DNA from: Rhodobacteraceae bacterium UBA6273
GTDB lineage: Bacteria > Pseudomonadota > Alphaproteobacteria > Rhodobacterales > Rhodobacteraceae
NCBI GenBank assembly: GCA_002440625.1
Contig: DJUV01000297.1
Location: 1-16,589, forward strand
Reading direction: 5' to 3'
Length of the DNA: 16,589 bases
Positions within the stretch are counted from its first letter, which is position 1; every line of letters starts with the position of its first letter. A program made the translations under genes and the position numbers. Below the pieces are notes generated by a model that worked only from the letters and a program-made list of their open reading frames with translations, had not been told where the DNA came from and made no database searches. Positions 9,734-16,589 of the stretch are shown here, piece after piece.

Positions 9734-10678
9734 ATGCTGAAATCATTCGCAGCGGTGGCGCTGGTCGCCACTGCCCTCGGAACTGCTGCCTTCGCACAGG
9801 AGGCCAAGACCATCGGCGTTTCGATCCCGGCCGCCGACCACGGCTGGACCGGCGGCGTCGTCTATCATGCCGAACGGGTCGCCAAGCAGATCATGGCCGA
9901 ACATCCCGGCGCCAATGTCATCGTCAAGACCTCGCCCGACGCGGCGAGCCAGGCGAACGCGATTCAGGACCTTGCCGTGCAGGGGCTTGACGCGCTGGTG
10001 ATCCTGCCGACCGATCCCGATCCCCTCGTCAACGCGATCAAGCAGGTGAAGGATGCTGGCACCTTCGTCGCCATCGTCGACCGCGCCCCGTCGCAGAACG
10101 ACAGCTCGGTGCGTGATCTTTATGTCGCCGGCAACAACTTCGCCCTGGGCGAGGTCGCGGGCCAGTACATCAAGGCGAATTCGCCGGATGCCGAAGTGGT
10201 GGTCATCCGCGGCATGCCGATCCCGATTGACGAAGAGCGCCAGGCCGGCTTCGACAAGGGTATCGAAGGGTCGAACGTCAAGATCCTCGACCGCCAGTTC
10301 GGCAACTGGAATCGCGACGACGCGTTCAAGGTGATGCAGGACTACCTGACCAAATTCCCGAAGATCGACGTGGTCTGGTGCCAGGATGACGATATGGCTG
10401 TCGGCGTGCTGCAGGCCATCGAACAGGCGGGACGCACGGACATCCAGTATGTCATCGCCGGCGCGGGTTCCAAGGACATGATCAAGAAGGTCATGGACGG
10501 CGACAAGATGATCCCGGTCGACGTGCTTTACCCGCCGGCGATGGTCGGCACCGCGATGGAGCTGACGGCGGCGGCGATCTTTGACCAGGTGCCAGTGCGC
10601 GGCACCTATGTTCTCGATGCGACGCTCGTCACCAAGGACAATGCGGCTGAGTTCTACTTCCCCGACTCGCCGTTCTGA
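9734..10678 (+). CDS. Periplasmic sugar-binding protein (RbsB/PBP type 1 family)
   Basis: A 314-residue periplasmic receptor. The signal peptide MLKSFAAVALVATALGTAAFA is predicted to be cleaved after residue 21, leaving QEAKTIGVSIP, the first strand of the ribose-binding-protein fold. Other family features are 'AIQDLAVQGLDALVILPTDPDPL', 'FVAIVDRAPSQND' (the aspartate usually contacts sugar hydroxyls), 'NNFALGEVAGQYI' and 'VVWCQDDDMAVGVLQAI'. AGGAGGAACC gives a strong ribosome site. The ligand is not readable from sequence. Close linkage to an isomerase and a Gfo/Idh/MocA oxidoreductase points to a monosaccharide, polyol or cyclitol. Confidence 0.92.
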   Translation: MLKSFAAVALVATALGTAAFAQEAKTIGVSIPAADHGWTGGVVYHAERVAKQIMAEHPGANVIVKTSPDAASQANAIQDLAVQGLDALVILPTDPDPLVNAIKQVKDAGTFVAIVDRAPSQNDSSVRDLYVAGNNFALGEVAGQYIKANSPDAEVVVIRGMPIPIDEERQAGFDKGIEGSNVKILDRQFGNWNRDDAFKVMQDYLTKFPKIDVVWCQDDDMAVGVLQAIEQAGRTDIQYVIAGAGSKDMIKKVMDGDKMIPVDVLYPPAMVGTAMELTAAAIFDQVPVRGTYVLDATLVTKDNAAEFYFPDSPF

Positions 10679-10688
10679 TCCGAAAATT

Positions 10689-10714
10689 GCCCCGCCGCCA
10701 GTCGGTGGCGGGGC
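10689..10714 (+). terminator. Strong hairpin after the sugar-binding protein gene, possible partial terminator
   Basis: An 11-bp stem, GCCCCGCCGCC (10689-10699) / GGTGGCGGGGC (10704-10714), with one G-T pair and an AGTC tetraloop. It begins ten bases after the binding-protein stop codon, preceded by AAAATT and followed by GCTTTC. The tail has only three T residues, so read-through into the isomerase gene 36 bases downstream is likely. It probably separates high-level transporter expression from lower enzyme expression. Confidence 0.55.
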
Positions 10715-10749
10715 GCTTTCACACCGCCGCGCTTGAAAGAGGACCGAAC

Positions 10750-11802
10750 ATGAAGACGATCAAGGGCCCCGGCCTTTTCCTGGCACAGTTCGCCGGGGAC
10801 AAGGCTCCGTTCAACTCCTTCGAGGCGATCACGCGCTGGGCGGCGGACCTTGGCTACAAGGGCGTGCAGATCCCGACCTGGGACGCGCGGCTTTTCGATC
10901 TCGACAAGGCGGCATCGTCGAAGACCTATTGCGATGAGATCAAGGGCAAGGCCGCCGACCTTGGCGTCGCCATTACCGAGCTTTCGACCCATCTGCAGGG
11001 TCAGCTTGTCGCCGTTCACCCTGCCTATGACATTCCCTTCGACGGTTTCGCCGCCCCTGCCGTGCGTGATAATCCGAAGGCCCGGCAGGAATGGGCGGTC
11101 GATCAGGTCAGGAAATCCCTGACCGCCAGCCGCAACCTATGCCTTGATGCGCAGGTCAGCTTTTCCGGCGCGCTCGCCTGGCCCTATCTCTATCCCTGGC
11201 CGCAGCGCCCCGCTGGGCTGGTCGAGGAAGCCTTCGACGAACTGGCCCGGCGCTGGCTGCCGCTTTTCAACCATGCCGAGGATATGGGCGTTGACCTCTG
11301 CTTCGAGATCCACCCTGGCGAGGATCTGCACGACGGCGTCACCTTCGAGATGCTCTTGGACCGTGTGAAGGGGCATGAGCGCTGCAACATGCTCTACGAC
11401 CCGAGCCATTTCGTGCTGCAATGTCTCGACTACCTTGAGCACATCGATATCTACCACGAGCGGATCAAGATGTTTCACGTCAAGGATGCCGAGTTCAACC
11501 CGACCGGGCGGCAAGGCGTCTATGGCGGCTATCAATCCTGGGTCAACCGCGCCGGCCGCTTCCGCAGCCTTGGCGACGGGCAGGTGAACTTCGGCGCCGT
11601 GTTCTCAAAGCTGGCGCAGTACGATTTCCCCGGCTGGGCCGTGGTCGAATGGGAATGCGCCCTGAAACACCCTGAGGATGGCGCCCGCGAAGGCGCGCCC
11701 TTCGTCAGGGATCACATCATCCGGGTGACGGAACACGCCTTCGATGATTTCGCCGATGCTGGCACTGACAAGGGTGCGCTCAACAAGATGCTCGGCCTCT
11801 GA
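10750..11802 (+). CDS. Sugar phosphate isomerase/epimerase-like TIM-barrel protein
   Basis: A 350-residue protein of the xylose isomerase-like TIM-barrel superfamily (AP_endonuc_2), longer than typical ~280-residue members. Likely metal-site residues can be read in order: E186 (FEIHPGED), D217 and H220 (YDPSHF), H243 (MFHVKD) and E300 (VVEWEC). The insert around residues 247-275 (NPTGRQGVYGG..RFRSLGDGQVNF) is rich in aromatic and glycine residues and probably shapes the active site. AGAGGA seven bases upstream supports ATG 10750. By family it may isomerise or epimerise a sugar, or act on a keto-sugar/inosose as IolE-like relatives do. The exact reaction is unknown. It is followed 26 bases later by an oxidoreductase, suggesting consecutive steps. 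Confidence 0.85.
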   Translation: MKTIKGPGLFLAQFAGDKAPFNSFEAITRWAADLGYKGVQIPTWDARLFDLDKAASSKTYCDEIKGKAADLGVAITELSTHLQGQLVAVHPAYDIPFDGFAAPAVRDNPKARQEWAVDQVRKSLTASRNLCLDAQVSFSGALAWPYLYPWPQRPAGLVEEAFDELARRWLPLFNHAEDMGVDLCFEIHPGEDLHDGVTFEMLLDRVKGHERCNMLYDPSHFVLQCLDYLEHIDIYHERIKMFHVKDAEFNPTGRQGVYGGYQSWVNRAGRFRSLGDGQVNFGAVFSKLAQYDFPGWAVVEWECALKHPEDGAREGAPFVRDHIIRVTEHAFDDFADAGTDKGALNKMLGL

Positions 11803-11828
11803 AGACCCCGAACGAAAGGAACCGAAGA

Positions 11829-12998
11829 ATGGCCATCACCGCTGCCCACGTCGCCCGCGCGCCGCGCATCCGCCTTGGCATGGTCGGCGGCGGGCGCGGC
11901 GCCTTCATCGGCGCCGTCCACCGCATCGCCGCGCGGCTTGACGACCAGTATGAGCTTGTGGCCGGCGCGTTTTCCTCTGACGCTGAGAGAAGCGCCGCTT
12001 CCGCCGCCGATCTTGGCGTCGCCCGCGCCTATGGCTCCTTCGCCGAGATGGCGCAGCGGGAGGCCCGACGGAAGGACGGGATCGAGGCGGTAGCCATCGT
12101 CACCCCGAACCACATGCACGCCCCCGCGGCGATGGAGTTCCTGAAACGCGGTATCCATGTCATCTGCGACAAGCCGCTGACCGCAACCCTGCCCGAGGCG
12201 AGGAAGCTCGTGAAAGCGGCCGAAGCTTCGGGCGTGGTCTTTGCGCTGACGCATAACTACACCGGCTACCCGATGGTGCGGCAGGCGCGCGAGATGATCG
12301 CGGCGGGCGCCTTGGGCAAGATCCGTCTGGTGAATGTCGAATACATTCAGGACTGGCTGGCCGAGCCGATCGAGGCCACGGGCCAGAAGCAGGCGGAATG
12401 GCGGACCGACCCCGCCCGCACCGGCGCCGGCGGCTCGACCGGCGACATCGGCACCCATGCCTTCAACCTTGCGAACTACATCACCGGGCTGACGCTCGAA
12501 GGCCTTGCCGCCGATCTGCAAAGCTTCGTGCCGGGGCGGCGGGTCGATGACAATGCCCATGTGCTGATGCGCTACGAAGGCGGCGCACGCGGCACGCTCT
12601 GGTGCAGCCAGGTTGCGTCGGGGCAGGAAAACCGTCTCTCTATCCGCGTGTTCGGCGAAAAGGCGGGTCTCGAATGGCAGCAGGAGAACCCGAACTACCT
12701 TCACGTGACGCCCCTCGGCCAGCCTCCCTACCGGCTGAGCCGGGGCGGCGCCGGCACGGGCGAGGCGGCGGCGCGCGTGACCCGCATTCCCTCGGGGCAT
12801 CCCGAAGGCTACCTTGAAGGCTTTGCCAATATCTATGCCGAGGCGGCACGCGCCATCATCGCGCGGCGCGACGGGGTAGCGCCCGACCCGGCCATAAGCT
12901 TCCCCGGCCTCAAGGAGGGGCTGGAGGGTGTCGCCTTCGTCGATGCCTGCGTGCGGTCATCGAAGCGCAATGCCGTATGGGTCAAGCTGGCGAACTGA
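11829..12998 (+). CDS. Gfo/Idh/MocA-family NAD(P)-dependent oxidoreductase
   Basis: A 389-residue dehydrogenase. The Rossmann loop is RIRLGMVGGGRGAFIG (from residue 14). The family lysine motif appears as CDKPLT (residues 114-118, usually EKP), where the lysine normally contacts cofactor and substrate. The C-terminal catalytic segment is GGSTGDIGTHAFNL, with D206 and H210 as the expected acid/base pair. No signal peptide is present, so it acts in the cytoplasm. Members oxidise or reduce sugars, inositols and keto-sugars. Immediate linkage to the TIM-barrel isomerase resembles inositol-type or 3-keto-sugar catabolic pairs, but the substrate cannot be assigned. AAAGGA upstream fits ATG 11829. 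Confidence 0.9.
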   Translation: MAITAAHVARAPRIRLGMVGGGRGAFIGAVHRIAARLDDQYELVAGAFSSDAERSAASAADLGVARAYGSFAEMAQREARRKDGIEAVAIVTPNHMHAPAAMEFLKRGIHVICDKPLTATLPEARKLVKAAEASGVVFALTHNYTGYPMVRQAREMIAAGALGKIRLVNVEYIQDWLAEPIEATGQKQAEWRTDPARTGAGGSTGDIGTHAFNLANYITGLTLEGLAADLQSFVPGRRVDDNAHVLMRYEGGARGTLWCSQVASGQENRLSIRVFGEKAGLEWQQENPNYLHVTPLGQPPYRLSRGGAGTGEAAARVTRIPSGHPEGYLEGFANIYAEAARAIIARRDGVAPDPAISFPGLKEGLEGVAFVDACVRSSKRNAVWVKLAN

Positions 12999-13103
12999 GC
13001 CGGCGGGACCGAAGCGGCAATTGCCAGAGGCCGGGGGATTGCGCAAAAAGAGGCAGGGCCCACATGACGGCCTCGCGCAAGATCTCACAACCGGAGGACC
13101 GAC

Positions 13104-13496
13104 ATGACTGACGAAGCACTTCTCGCTGCACGCCTCATCATGGGCGTTCCCTTCATTATCTGGGGCGTGATGAAGCTGCGCGGCGGCGAGGCGAAGCTGG
13201 TTCCGGTGCTTGCCGCAATCGGACTGCCGGATGCTTCGGCCTTGGCCTACCTCGTCGGCATCTGCGAACTGGTCGGCGGGATCGGCGTTGTGCTTGGCTA
13301 TCCGTTGGCCACCTTTGCTGTGCTTCTGGGGCTGTGGTGCGTGGTCACCGCGCTTGTGGCCCACAAGAGCGACGTGAACCAGATGCTGGCGCATATCACC
13401 ATGTGCGGCGGCTTCTTTGCCCTGGCGGTCGCCGGCCCCGGCGCACTCTCCCTCTTCGGCGGAGCGCCCAGCGGAATCTGGGCGCTCCTGCCGTAA
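13104..13496 (+). CDS. DoxX-like small membrane protein
   Basis: A 130-residue protein with four predicted helices: AARLIMGVPFIIWGVMKL, AYLVGICELVGGIGVVLGY, ATFAVLLGLWCVVTALVAH and AHITMCGGFFALAVAGPGAL. The arrangement, with a charged loop after helix 1 (KLRGGEAKL) and a glutamate in helix 2 (ICELVGG), fits the DoxX/DoxD-like family. Members are associated with oxidoreductases or redox stress, but functions are poorly defined. GGAGG shortly upstream supports the ATG. It is 105 bp after the oxidoreductase gene, a gap large enough for its own promoter, so operon membership is uncertain. It converges on the flavin oxidoreductase gene with 26 bp between stops. Confidence 0.75.
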   Translation: MTDEALLAARLIMGVPFIIWGVMKLRGGEAKLVPVLAAIGLPDASALAYLVGICELVGGIGVVLGYPLATFAVLLGLWCVVTALVAHKSDVNQMLAHITMCGGFFALAVAGPGALSLFGGAPSGIWALLP

Positions 13497-13522
13497 GTCA
13501 AACATCCATTGCCGCGTGGGGC

Positions 13523-14539
13523 TCAGCGCCAGCCGAGACCCGGCGCGACATGGGTGAGGATGCTTTCGATGACATGGGCGTTGTATTCGACGCCCAGCAT
13601 GTTCGGCACCGTCAGCAGAAGCGTGTCGGCCGCGGCAATCGCTTCGTCTTCCTTCAGCTCTTCGATCAGACGGTCCGGTGTGTCAGCATAGCCCCGGCCG
13701 AAGATGCCGCGGAAATTGTCAATCTGGCCGATCTGGTCGCTGTCCTTGCCCCGACCGAAATACCTCCGGTCCTTGTCATTCATCAGCGCAAAGATCGACC
13801 GGCTGACCGAGACGCGCGGTTCATGGCTATGCCCCGCCTCTTTCCACGCCGCGCGGAAGGCCGCGATCTGCTTGGCCTGCTGGATATGGAACGGCTCCCC
13901 GGTCTCATCGACCTTGAGGGTGGAGCTTTGCAGGTTCATCCCCTGTTGCGCTGCCCAGACCGCCGTGGCGGTCGAGGCCGAGCCCCACCAGATCCGCTGC
14001 CTCAGCCCAGGCGAATGCGGTTCAAGCCTGAGAAGACCCGGCGGATTGGGGAACATCGGGCGCGGGTTCGGTTCGGCAAAGCCCTTGCCGTCAAGATGCC
14101 TGAGGAAGACCTCGGTATGCTTCCGCGCCATGTCGGCGGCATCCTCTCCCTTTTCGGGCGCGTAGCCAAAGTGGCGCCAGCCGTCGATCACCTGCTCAGG
14201 CGACCCCCGGCTGATCCCGAGTTGCAGCCGCCCGTCCGAGATCAGGTCGGCAGCGCCGGCATCCTCGATCATGTAGAGCGGGTTTTCATAGCGCATGTCG
14301 ATTACGCCGGTGCCGATCTCGATCCTCGAAGTCCGGGCGCCGATGGCCGCAAGGAGCGGAAACGGCGAGGCGAGTTGCTGCGCGAAATGGTGAACCCGGA
14401 AATAGGCGCCATCGAGCCCCAGCTCTTCCGCCGCGACGGCGAGGTCGATGGATTGCTTCAGCGTCTCCCCCGCACTTCTGAGGGGCGAGCCACGTTCGGG
14501 GTTCCAGTGTCCAAAGGACAGAAAGCCGATCTTCTTCAA
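13523..14539 (-). CDS. Luciferase-like (LLM class) flavin-dependent oxidoreductase
   Basis: A 338-residue TIM-barrel monooxygenase-like protein. N-terminal KKIGFLSFGHW, 'AVAAEELGLDGAYFRVHHFA', 'IEIGTGVIDMRYENP' and 'GRLQLGISRGSP' are typical of the bacterial luciferase superfamily that uses reduced FMN (sometimes F420). The frame is open far upstream, but the start is placed at TTG 14539, because GGAG (14547-14550) lies seven bases before it and the conserved N-terminus begins there. No ATG or GTG occurs at a suitable place, so the uncommon TTG suggests modest expression. It follows selC on the same strand and may be transcribed with it. Substrate unknown. Confidence 0.87.
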   Translation of the reverse strand: MKKIGFLSFGHWNPERGSPLRSAGETLKQSIDLAVAAEELGLDGAYFRVHHFAQQLASPFPLLAAIGARTSRIEIGTGVIDMRYENPLYMIEDAGAADLISDGRLQLGISRGSPEQVIDGWRHFGYAPEKGEDAADMARKHTEVFLRHLDGKGFAEPNPRPMFPNPPGLLRLEPHSPGLRQRIWWGSASTATAVWAAQQGMNLQSSTLKVDETGEPFHIQQAKQIAAFRAAWKEAGHSHEPRVSVSRSIFALMNDKDRRYFGRGKDSDQIGQIDNFRGIFGRGYADTPDRLIEELKEDEAIAAADTLLLTVPNMLGVEYNAHVIESILTHVAPGLGWR

Positions 14540-14618
14540 GGCTGATCTCCGAATAGGAACGTTACAGCGACGATGTTGCAGGTGATGTAGGTCGCGGGGG
14601 GCAATCCGCCAATCTGCA

Positions 14619-14632
14619 CGGCTGCGCAGCCG
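14619..14632. other. Perfect 14-bp palindrome between selC and the flavin oxidoreductase gene
   Basis: CGGCTGCGCAGCCG is a perfect palindrome in the 148-bp stretch (14540-14687) separating selC from the TTG start of the downstream gene. It could form a short hairpin (CGGCT/AGCCG with a GCGC loop) that helps end or process the selB-selC transcript. There is no T-run on either strand, so intrinsic termination is not supported. The rest of this stretch shows no convincing promoter. Confidence 0.35.
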
Positions 14633-14663
14633 CCCCTTGTTTCGCGCACAGAAGGCGAAGGGT

Positions 14664-16589
14664 CTAGCCAGAAGTCGGCTGCCCGGCTGGCGGAAGGGAG
14701 CGGGAGTCGAACCCACCAAGGACAGGCTCGCTGCCCCAACCGGAGTTGAAGTCCGGCCGCCCCACCGGGGACGATTCCCTTCCATCGCCGTCCCCGAACA
14801 GATCGGCACGATGCGGATTTATCCGCCTGAGATCACCCCGGCGCAAGGTGACACCGTGGCGGTCGAAATACTCGAGGATCTGAATCGCGACCTTGCGGCC
14901 ATTGCCCATCCGGTCGCGGAAGGCGGCGGCGGCGAACCAGCCGTTTTCCTCGTCGTCAGCGACTTCGCGCGCAAGGCCCACCATTTCCCGCGTCGTAGAG
15001 CGCGCGAAGAAATGGTCATGCGCGATCTGGTCGGTGCGGCCGAGCTTTTGGCTGAGCTTCAGCAGGCGGCGGATGTCGGTTTCCCCCACGCCGAGGGTAG
15101 TGGAAAGGTCGCGCACCCGGGGTGGACGGAACCGCGCTTCGCCAAGAAGATCGGGCACGATCAGGGCGAAAAGCGCCTCGTCCTCCGGTGAAAGTGCGAC
15201 GGCATGGCCCGGCAAATGCACGAAGGCGCCGTCGAGAACGGCCCTTTCTGCGGTAGCCTCGCTGCGGAGGAAGATCAGGAAGGCATCCTTGGGCAGGCGC
15301 GGCGACAGGGCAAGGCGCAGCTTCTCGCGCCCGATGCCGGGAAGATCGGGGTTTGCGGCGTGGAAGGCGGCCAGCGTTTCGGCAAGGCCGGTGCGGAGCG
15401 TGGCGACCAATTGCGTCGAGAGCGCGATCTGGCCAATGGCCGTGACCCCGCTTGGAATTTCCGCGTCGGGCGCAAGGCTGCGGTCGCGCAGGAAGACGGA
15501 CAGGTCGACCGGGGCGATGTCCGCCAGTGCCGCCAAGGCGCGGGTGGGGTCGCTTTCCCCCGCTGCCGCGAGGATCGCCAGCCGCTCCGGCGTACCGCGC
15601 TTGCGCGAGGGCGGGTGCAGGTCAAGGAACCGTCCGCCGCCGATGGTGCGGCTAGCCGAGACATCGCGCAGGATGAACCGGTCGAGCGTGGCGGCGGCAA
15701 TGGGCCGGTCGAGCACCAGTTGCACAAGGCCGCTGCTGCCGGCGTCAATCGGCCCGGCCAAAGGCACGACCCGCGCGCCGACCTCCGCCGCGTGGCTATG
15801 AAGCCGCGCCGGGAACCAGGTGCCGACGGGCTTCGGCTCACCGGGAAGGACCGAAAGTTCGGCGTCGATCCGGTCGGTCGGCGCGTGAAGCTCCGGCGAC
15901 AACACGACGTCGCCACGGCTGATCGCTTCCTTGGTCACGCCATCACCCGCGAGGTTCAGCGCGCAGCGCTGACCGGCAAGCGCCGCCTCTGCCGGGCGGT
16001 TCTGGGCATGGATGCCGCGGATGCGGGCGGCAAGGCCGGCGGGGCTGACGATGACGCGGTCGTCGACAGCCGCCCTGCCGGTCAGGACCGTCCCCGTCAC
16101 CACTGTCCCAGCACCGGCAAGCGTGAAGCTGCGGTCGACGGCAAGGCGGAACGGCCCATTGGCGGCGCGCACAATCGTCTCGGCCTCGGCCTCTGCCAGC
16201 AGGCTGCGCAACGCCGCGACACCCGCGCCGGACAGCGACGATACCGGCAGGACCGGCGCATCCGCCAGTGGAGTCCCGCGCATCGCAGCGCCAATTTCAT
16301 GCACAACCTCGACCCTCCGCGCCGCGTCGGCGAGGTCGGCCTTGGTCAGCGCCACTATGCCGCGCGAAATGCCCAGAAGCGACAGGATCGCCAGATGCTC
16401 CCGCGTCTGCGGCATCACCCCGTCATCGGCGGCAACGACGAGCAAGGCAAGGTCGATCCCCCCCGCCCCGGCGAGCATGGTATGGACCAGCCTTTCATGC
16501 CCCGGCACATCGACAAAGCCGGTGATCCCGCCGCCGCCGAGATCGGCATAGGCAAAGCCAAGGTCGATGGTGATGCCGCGCGCCTTTTC
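14664..16589 (-). CDS. selB: Selenocysteine-specific elongation factor SelB (5' end outside the window)
   Basis: This is the C-terminal 641 residues of SelB, the GTPase that carries Sec-tRNA-Sec and binds SECIS hairpins. Visible are switch I 'RGITIDLGF', G3 DVPGHE, G4 TKAD, the EF-Tu-like beta-barrel domains and the winged-helix region ending 'VAIQILEYFDRHGVTLRRG'. The P-loop and start codon lie past base 16589. Compared with E. coli SelB, the protein would be expected to end near RADLFG (about 14793). Instead the frame continues through all of selC to TAG 14664-14666, adding a tail beginning GRESSPVGRPDFNSG. The other two minus-strand frames are also open across selC, so a simple frameshift would not restore an earlier stop. 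selA is likely upstream, outside the window. Confidence 0.95.
   Translation of the reverse strand, partial: EKARGITIDLGFAYADLGGGGITGFVDVPGHERLVHTMLAGAGGIDLALLVVAADDGVMPQTREHLAILSLLGISRGIVALTKADLADAARRVEVVHEIGAAMRGTPLADAPVLPVSSLSGAGVAALRSLLAEAEAETIVRAANGPFRLAVDRSFTLAGAGTVVTGTVLTGRAAVDDRVIVSPAGLAARIRGIHAQNRPAEAALAGQRCALNLAGDGVTKEAISRGDVVLSPELHAPTDRIDAELSVLPGEPKPVGTWFPARLHSHAAEVGARVVPLAGPIDAGSSGLVQLVLDRPIAAATLDRFILRDVSASRTIGGGRFLDLHPPSRKRGTPERLAILAAAGESDPTRALAALADIAPVDLSVFLRDRSLAPDAEIPSGVTAIGQIALSTQLVATLRTGLAETLAAFHAANPDLPGIGREKLRLALSPRLPKDAFLIFLRSEATAERAVLDGAFVHLPGHAVALSPEDEALFALIVPDLLGEARFRPPRVRDLSTTLGVGETDIRRLLKLSQKLGRTDQIAHDHFFARSTTREMVGLAREVADDEENGWFAAAAFRDRMGNGRKVAIQILEYFDRHGVTLRRGDLRRINPHRADLFGDGDGRESSPVGRPDFNSGWGSEPVLGGFDSRSLPPAGQPTSG
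14688..14783 (-). tRNA. selC: tRNA-Sec (UCA anticodon)
   Basis: On the minus strand this reads as a selenocysteine tRNA. The 8-bp acceptor stem is GGAAGGGA / UCCCUUCC. The 6-bp D stem CGUCCC / GGGGCG has a CGGU tetraloop. The anticodon stem CCGGA / UCCGG encloses loop CUUCAAC with anticodon UCA (complement of 14747-14749). The long variable arm is GGGGCAG..CUGUCCU (7 bp with G-U pairs), and the 5-bp T stem GUGGG / CCCGC has loop UUCGACU. Discriminator G is followed by an encoded CCA. At 96 nt with an 8-bp acceptor and 6-bp D stem it closely parallels E. coli selC. It is charged with Ser, converted to Sec, and delivered by SelB to UGA codons. The whole gene lies inside the selB reading frame. 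Confidence 0.97.

Noticed and set aside
11712-12800. A 362-codon open frame antisense to the Gfo/Idh/MocA gene
   Set aside because: No family features, and it fully overlaps a gene with Rossmann and catalytic motifs.
13016-13025. Palindrome GGCAATTGCC as an operator for the DoxX-like gene
   Set aside because: It is only 10 bp, has no adjacent promoter boxes and does not resemble the 7101-7114 operator, so a regulatory call is not supported.
13334-14545. A 403-codon plus-strand open frame across the flavin oxidoreductase gene
   Set aside because: Composition is typical of a shadow frame, it overlaps the DoxX-like gene, and the minus strand carries clear luciferase-family motifs.
14540-14809. 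A 90-codon in-frame extension of the flavin oxidoreductase reaching an ATG upstream of selC
   Set aside because: It would read through the tRNA gene in a second frame and adds residues with no luciferase-family character. The TTG at 14539 has a well-placed GGAG and starts at the conserved N-terminus.

Overview
The window is GC-rich (estimated by eye at mid-60s percent). It looks like a chromosomal segment of an alphaproteobacterium, most likely a Rhodobacteraceae-type organism. The reasons are a glpSTPQUV-type glycerol ABC transporter, G/C-ending codons throughout, tightly packed operons, and a selB-selC locus. No insertion sequence, phage gene, CRISPR array or rRNA was seen. The only RNA gene found is a selenocysteine tRNA.

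Region 1 (1-5971, plus strand) is the 3' part of a glycerol uptake and phosphorylation operon. In order it holds the end of an ABC ATPase (glpT-like), two permeases (glpP, glpQ), a small three-helix membrane protein (glpU-like), a large periplasmic binding protein (glpV) and glycerol kinase (glpK). The first three genes overlap through TGATG junctions, so translation is probably coupled. A GC-rich hairpin lies between glpV and glpK. Glycerol brought in by the ABC system would be phosphorylated by GlpK. The rest of the pathway (glpD, a regulator, the other ATPase) is presumably upstream of the window.

Region 2 (5972-13496) is a second carbohydrate locus. A LacI-family repressor on the minus strand abuts glpK tail to tail with no spacer. 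It diverges from a plus-strand operon: ribose/galactose-type ABC ATPase (two nucleotide-binding domains), permease, periplasmic sugar-binding protein, TIM-barrel sugar isomerase/epimerase, Gfo/Idh/MocA oxidoreductase, and a small DoxX-like membrane protein that may or may not belong. The shared 147-bp regulatory region contains a LacI-type palindrome (TGTAAA-GG-TTTACA) just downstream of a TTGACA box, which gives a simple repression model. The substrate cannot be told from sequence. The enzyme pair fits oxidation plus isomerisation/epimerisation of a sugar, polyol or inositol-like compound.

Region 3 (13523-16589, minus strand) holds, in transcription order, selB (5' end outside the window), selC (tRNA-Sec, UCA anticodon) and a luciferase-like flavin-dependent oxidoreductase with a TTG start. 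The striking point is that the selB reading frame has no stop before selC. It runs through the whole tRNA gene and ends 22 bp beyond it, and the other two same-strand frames are also open across selC. SelB therefore appears to end in a tail of about 39 residues encoded mostly by the tRNA gene, so one transcript stretch must serve as both mRNA and tRNA.
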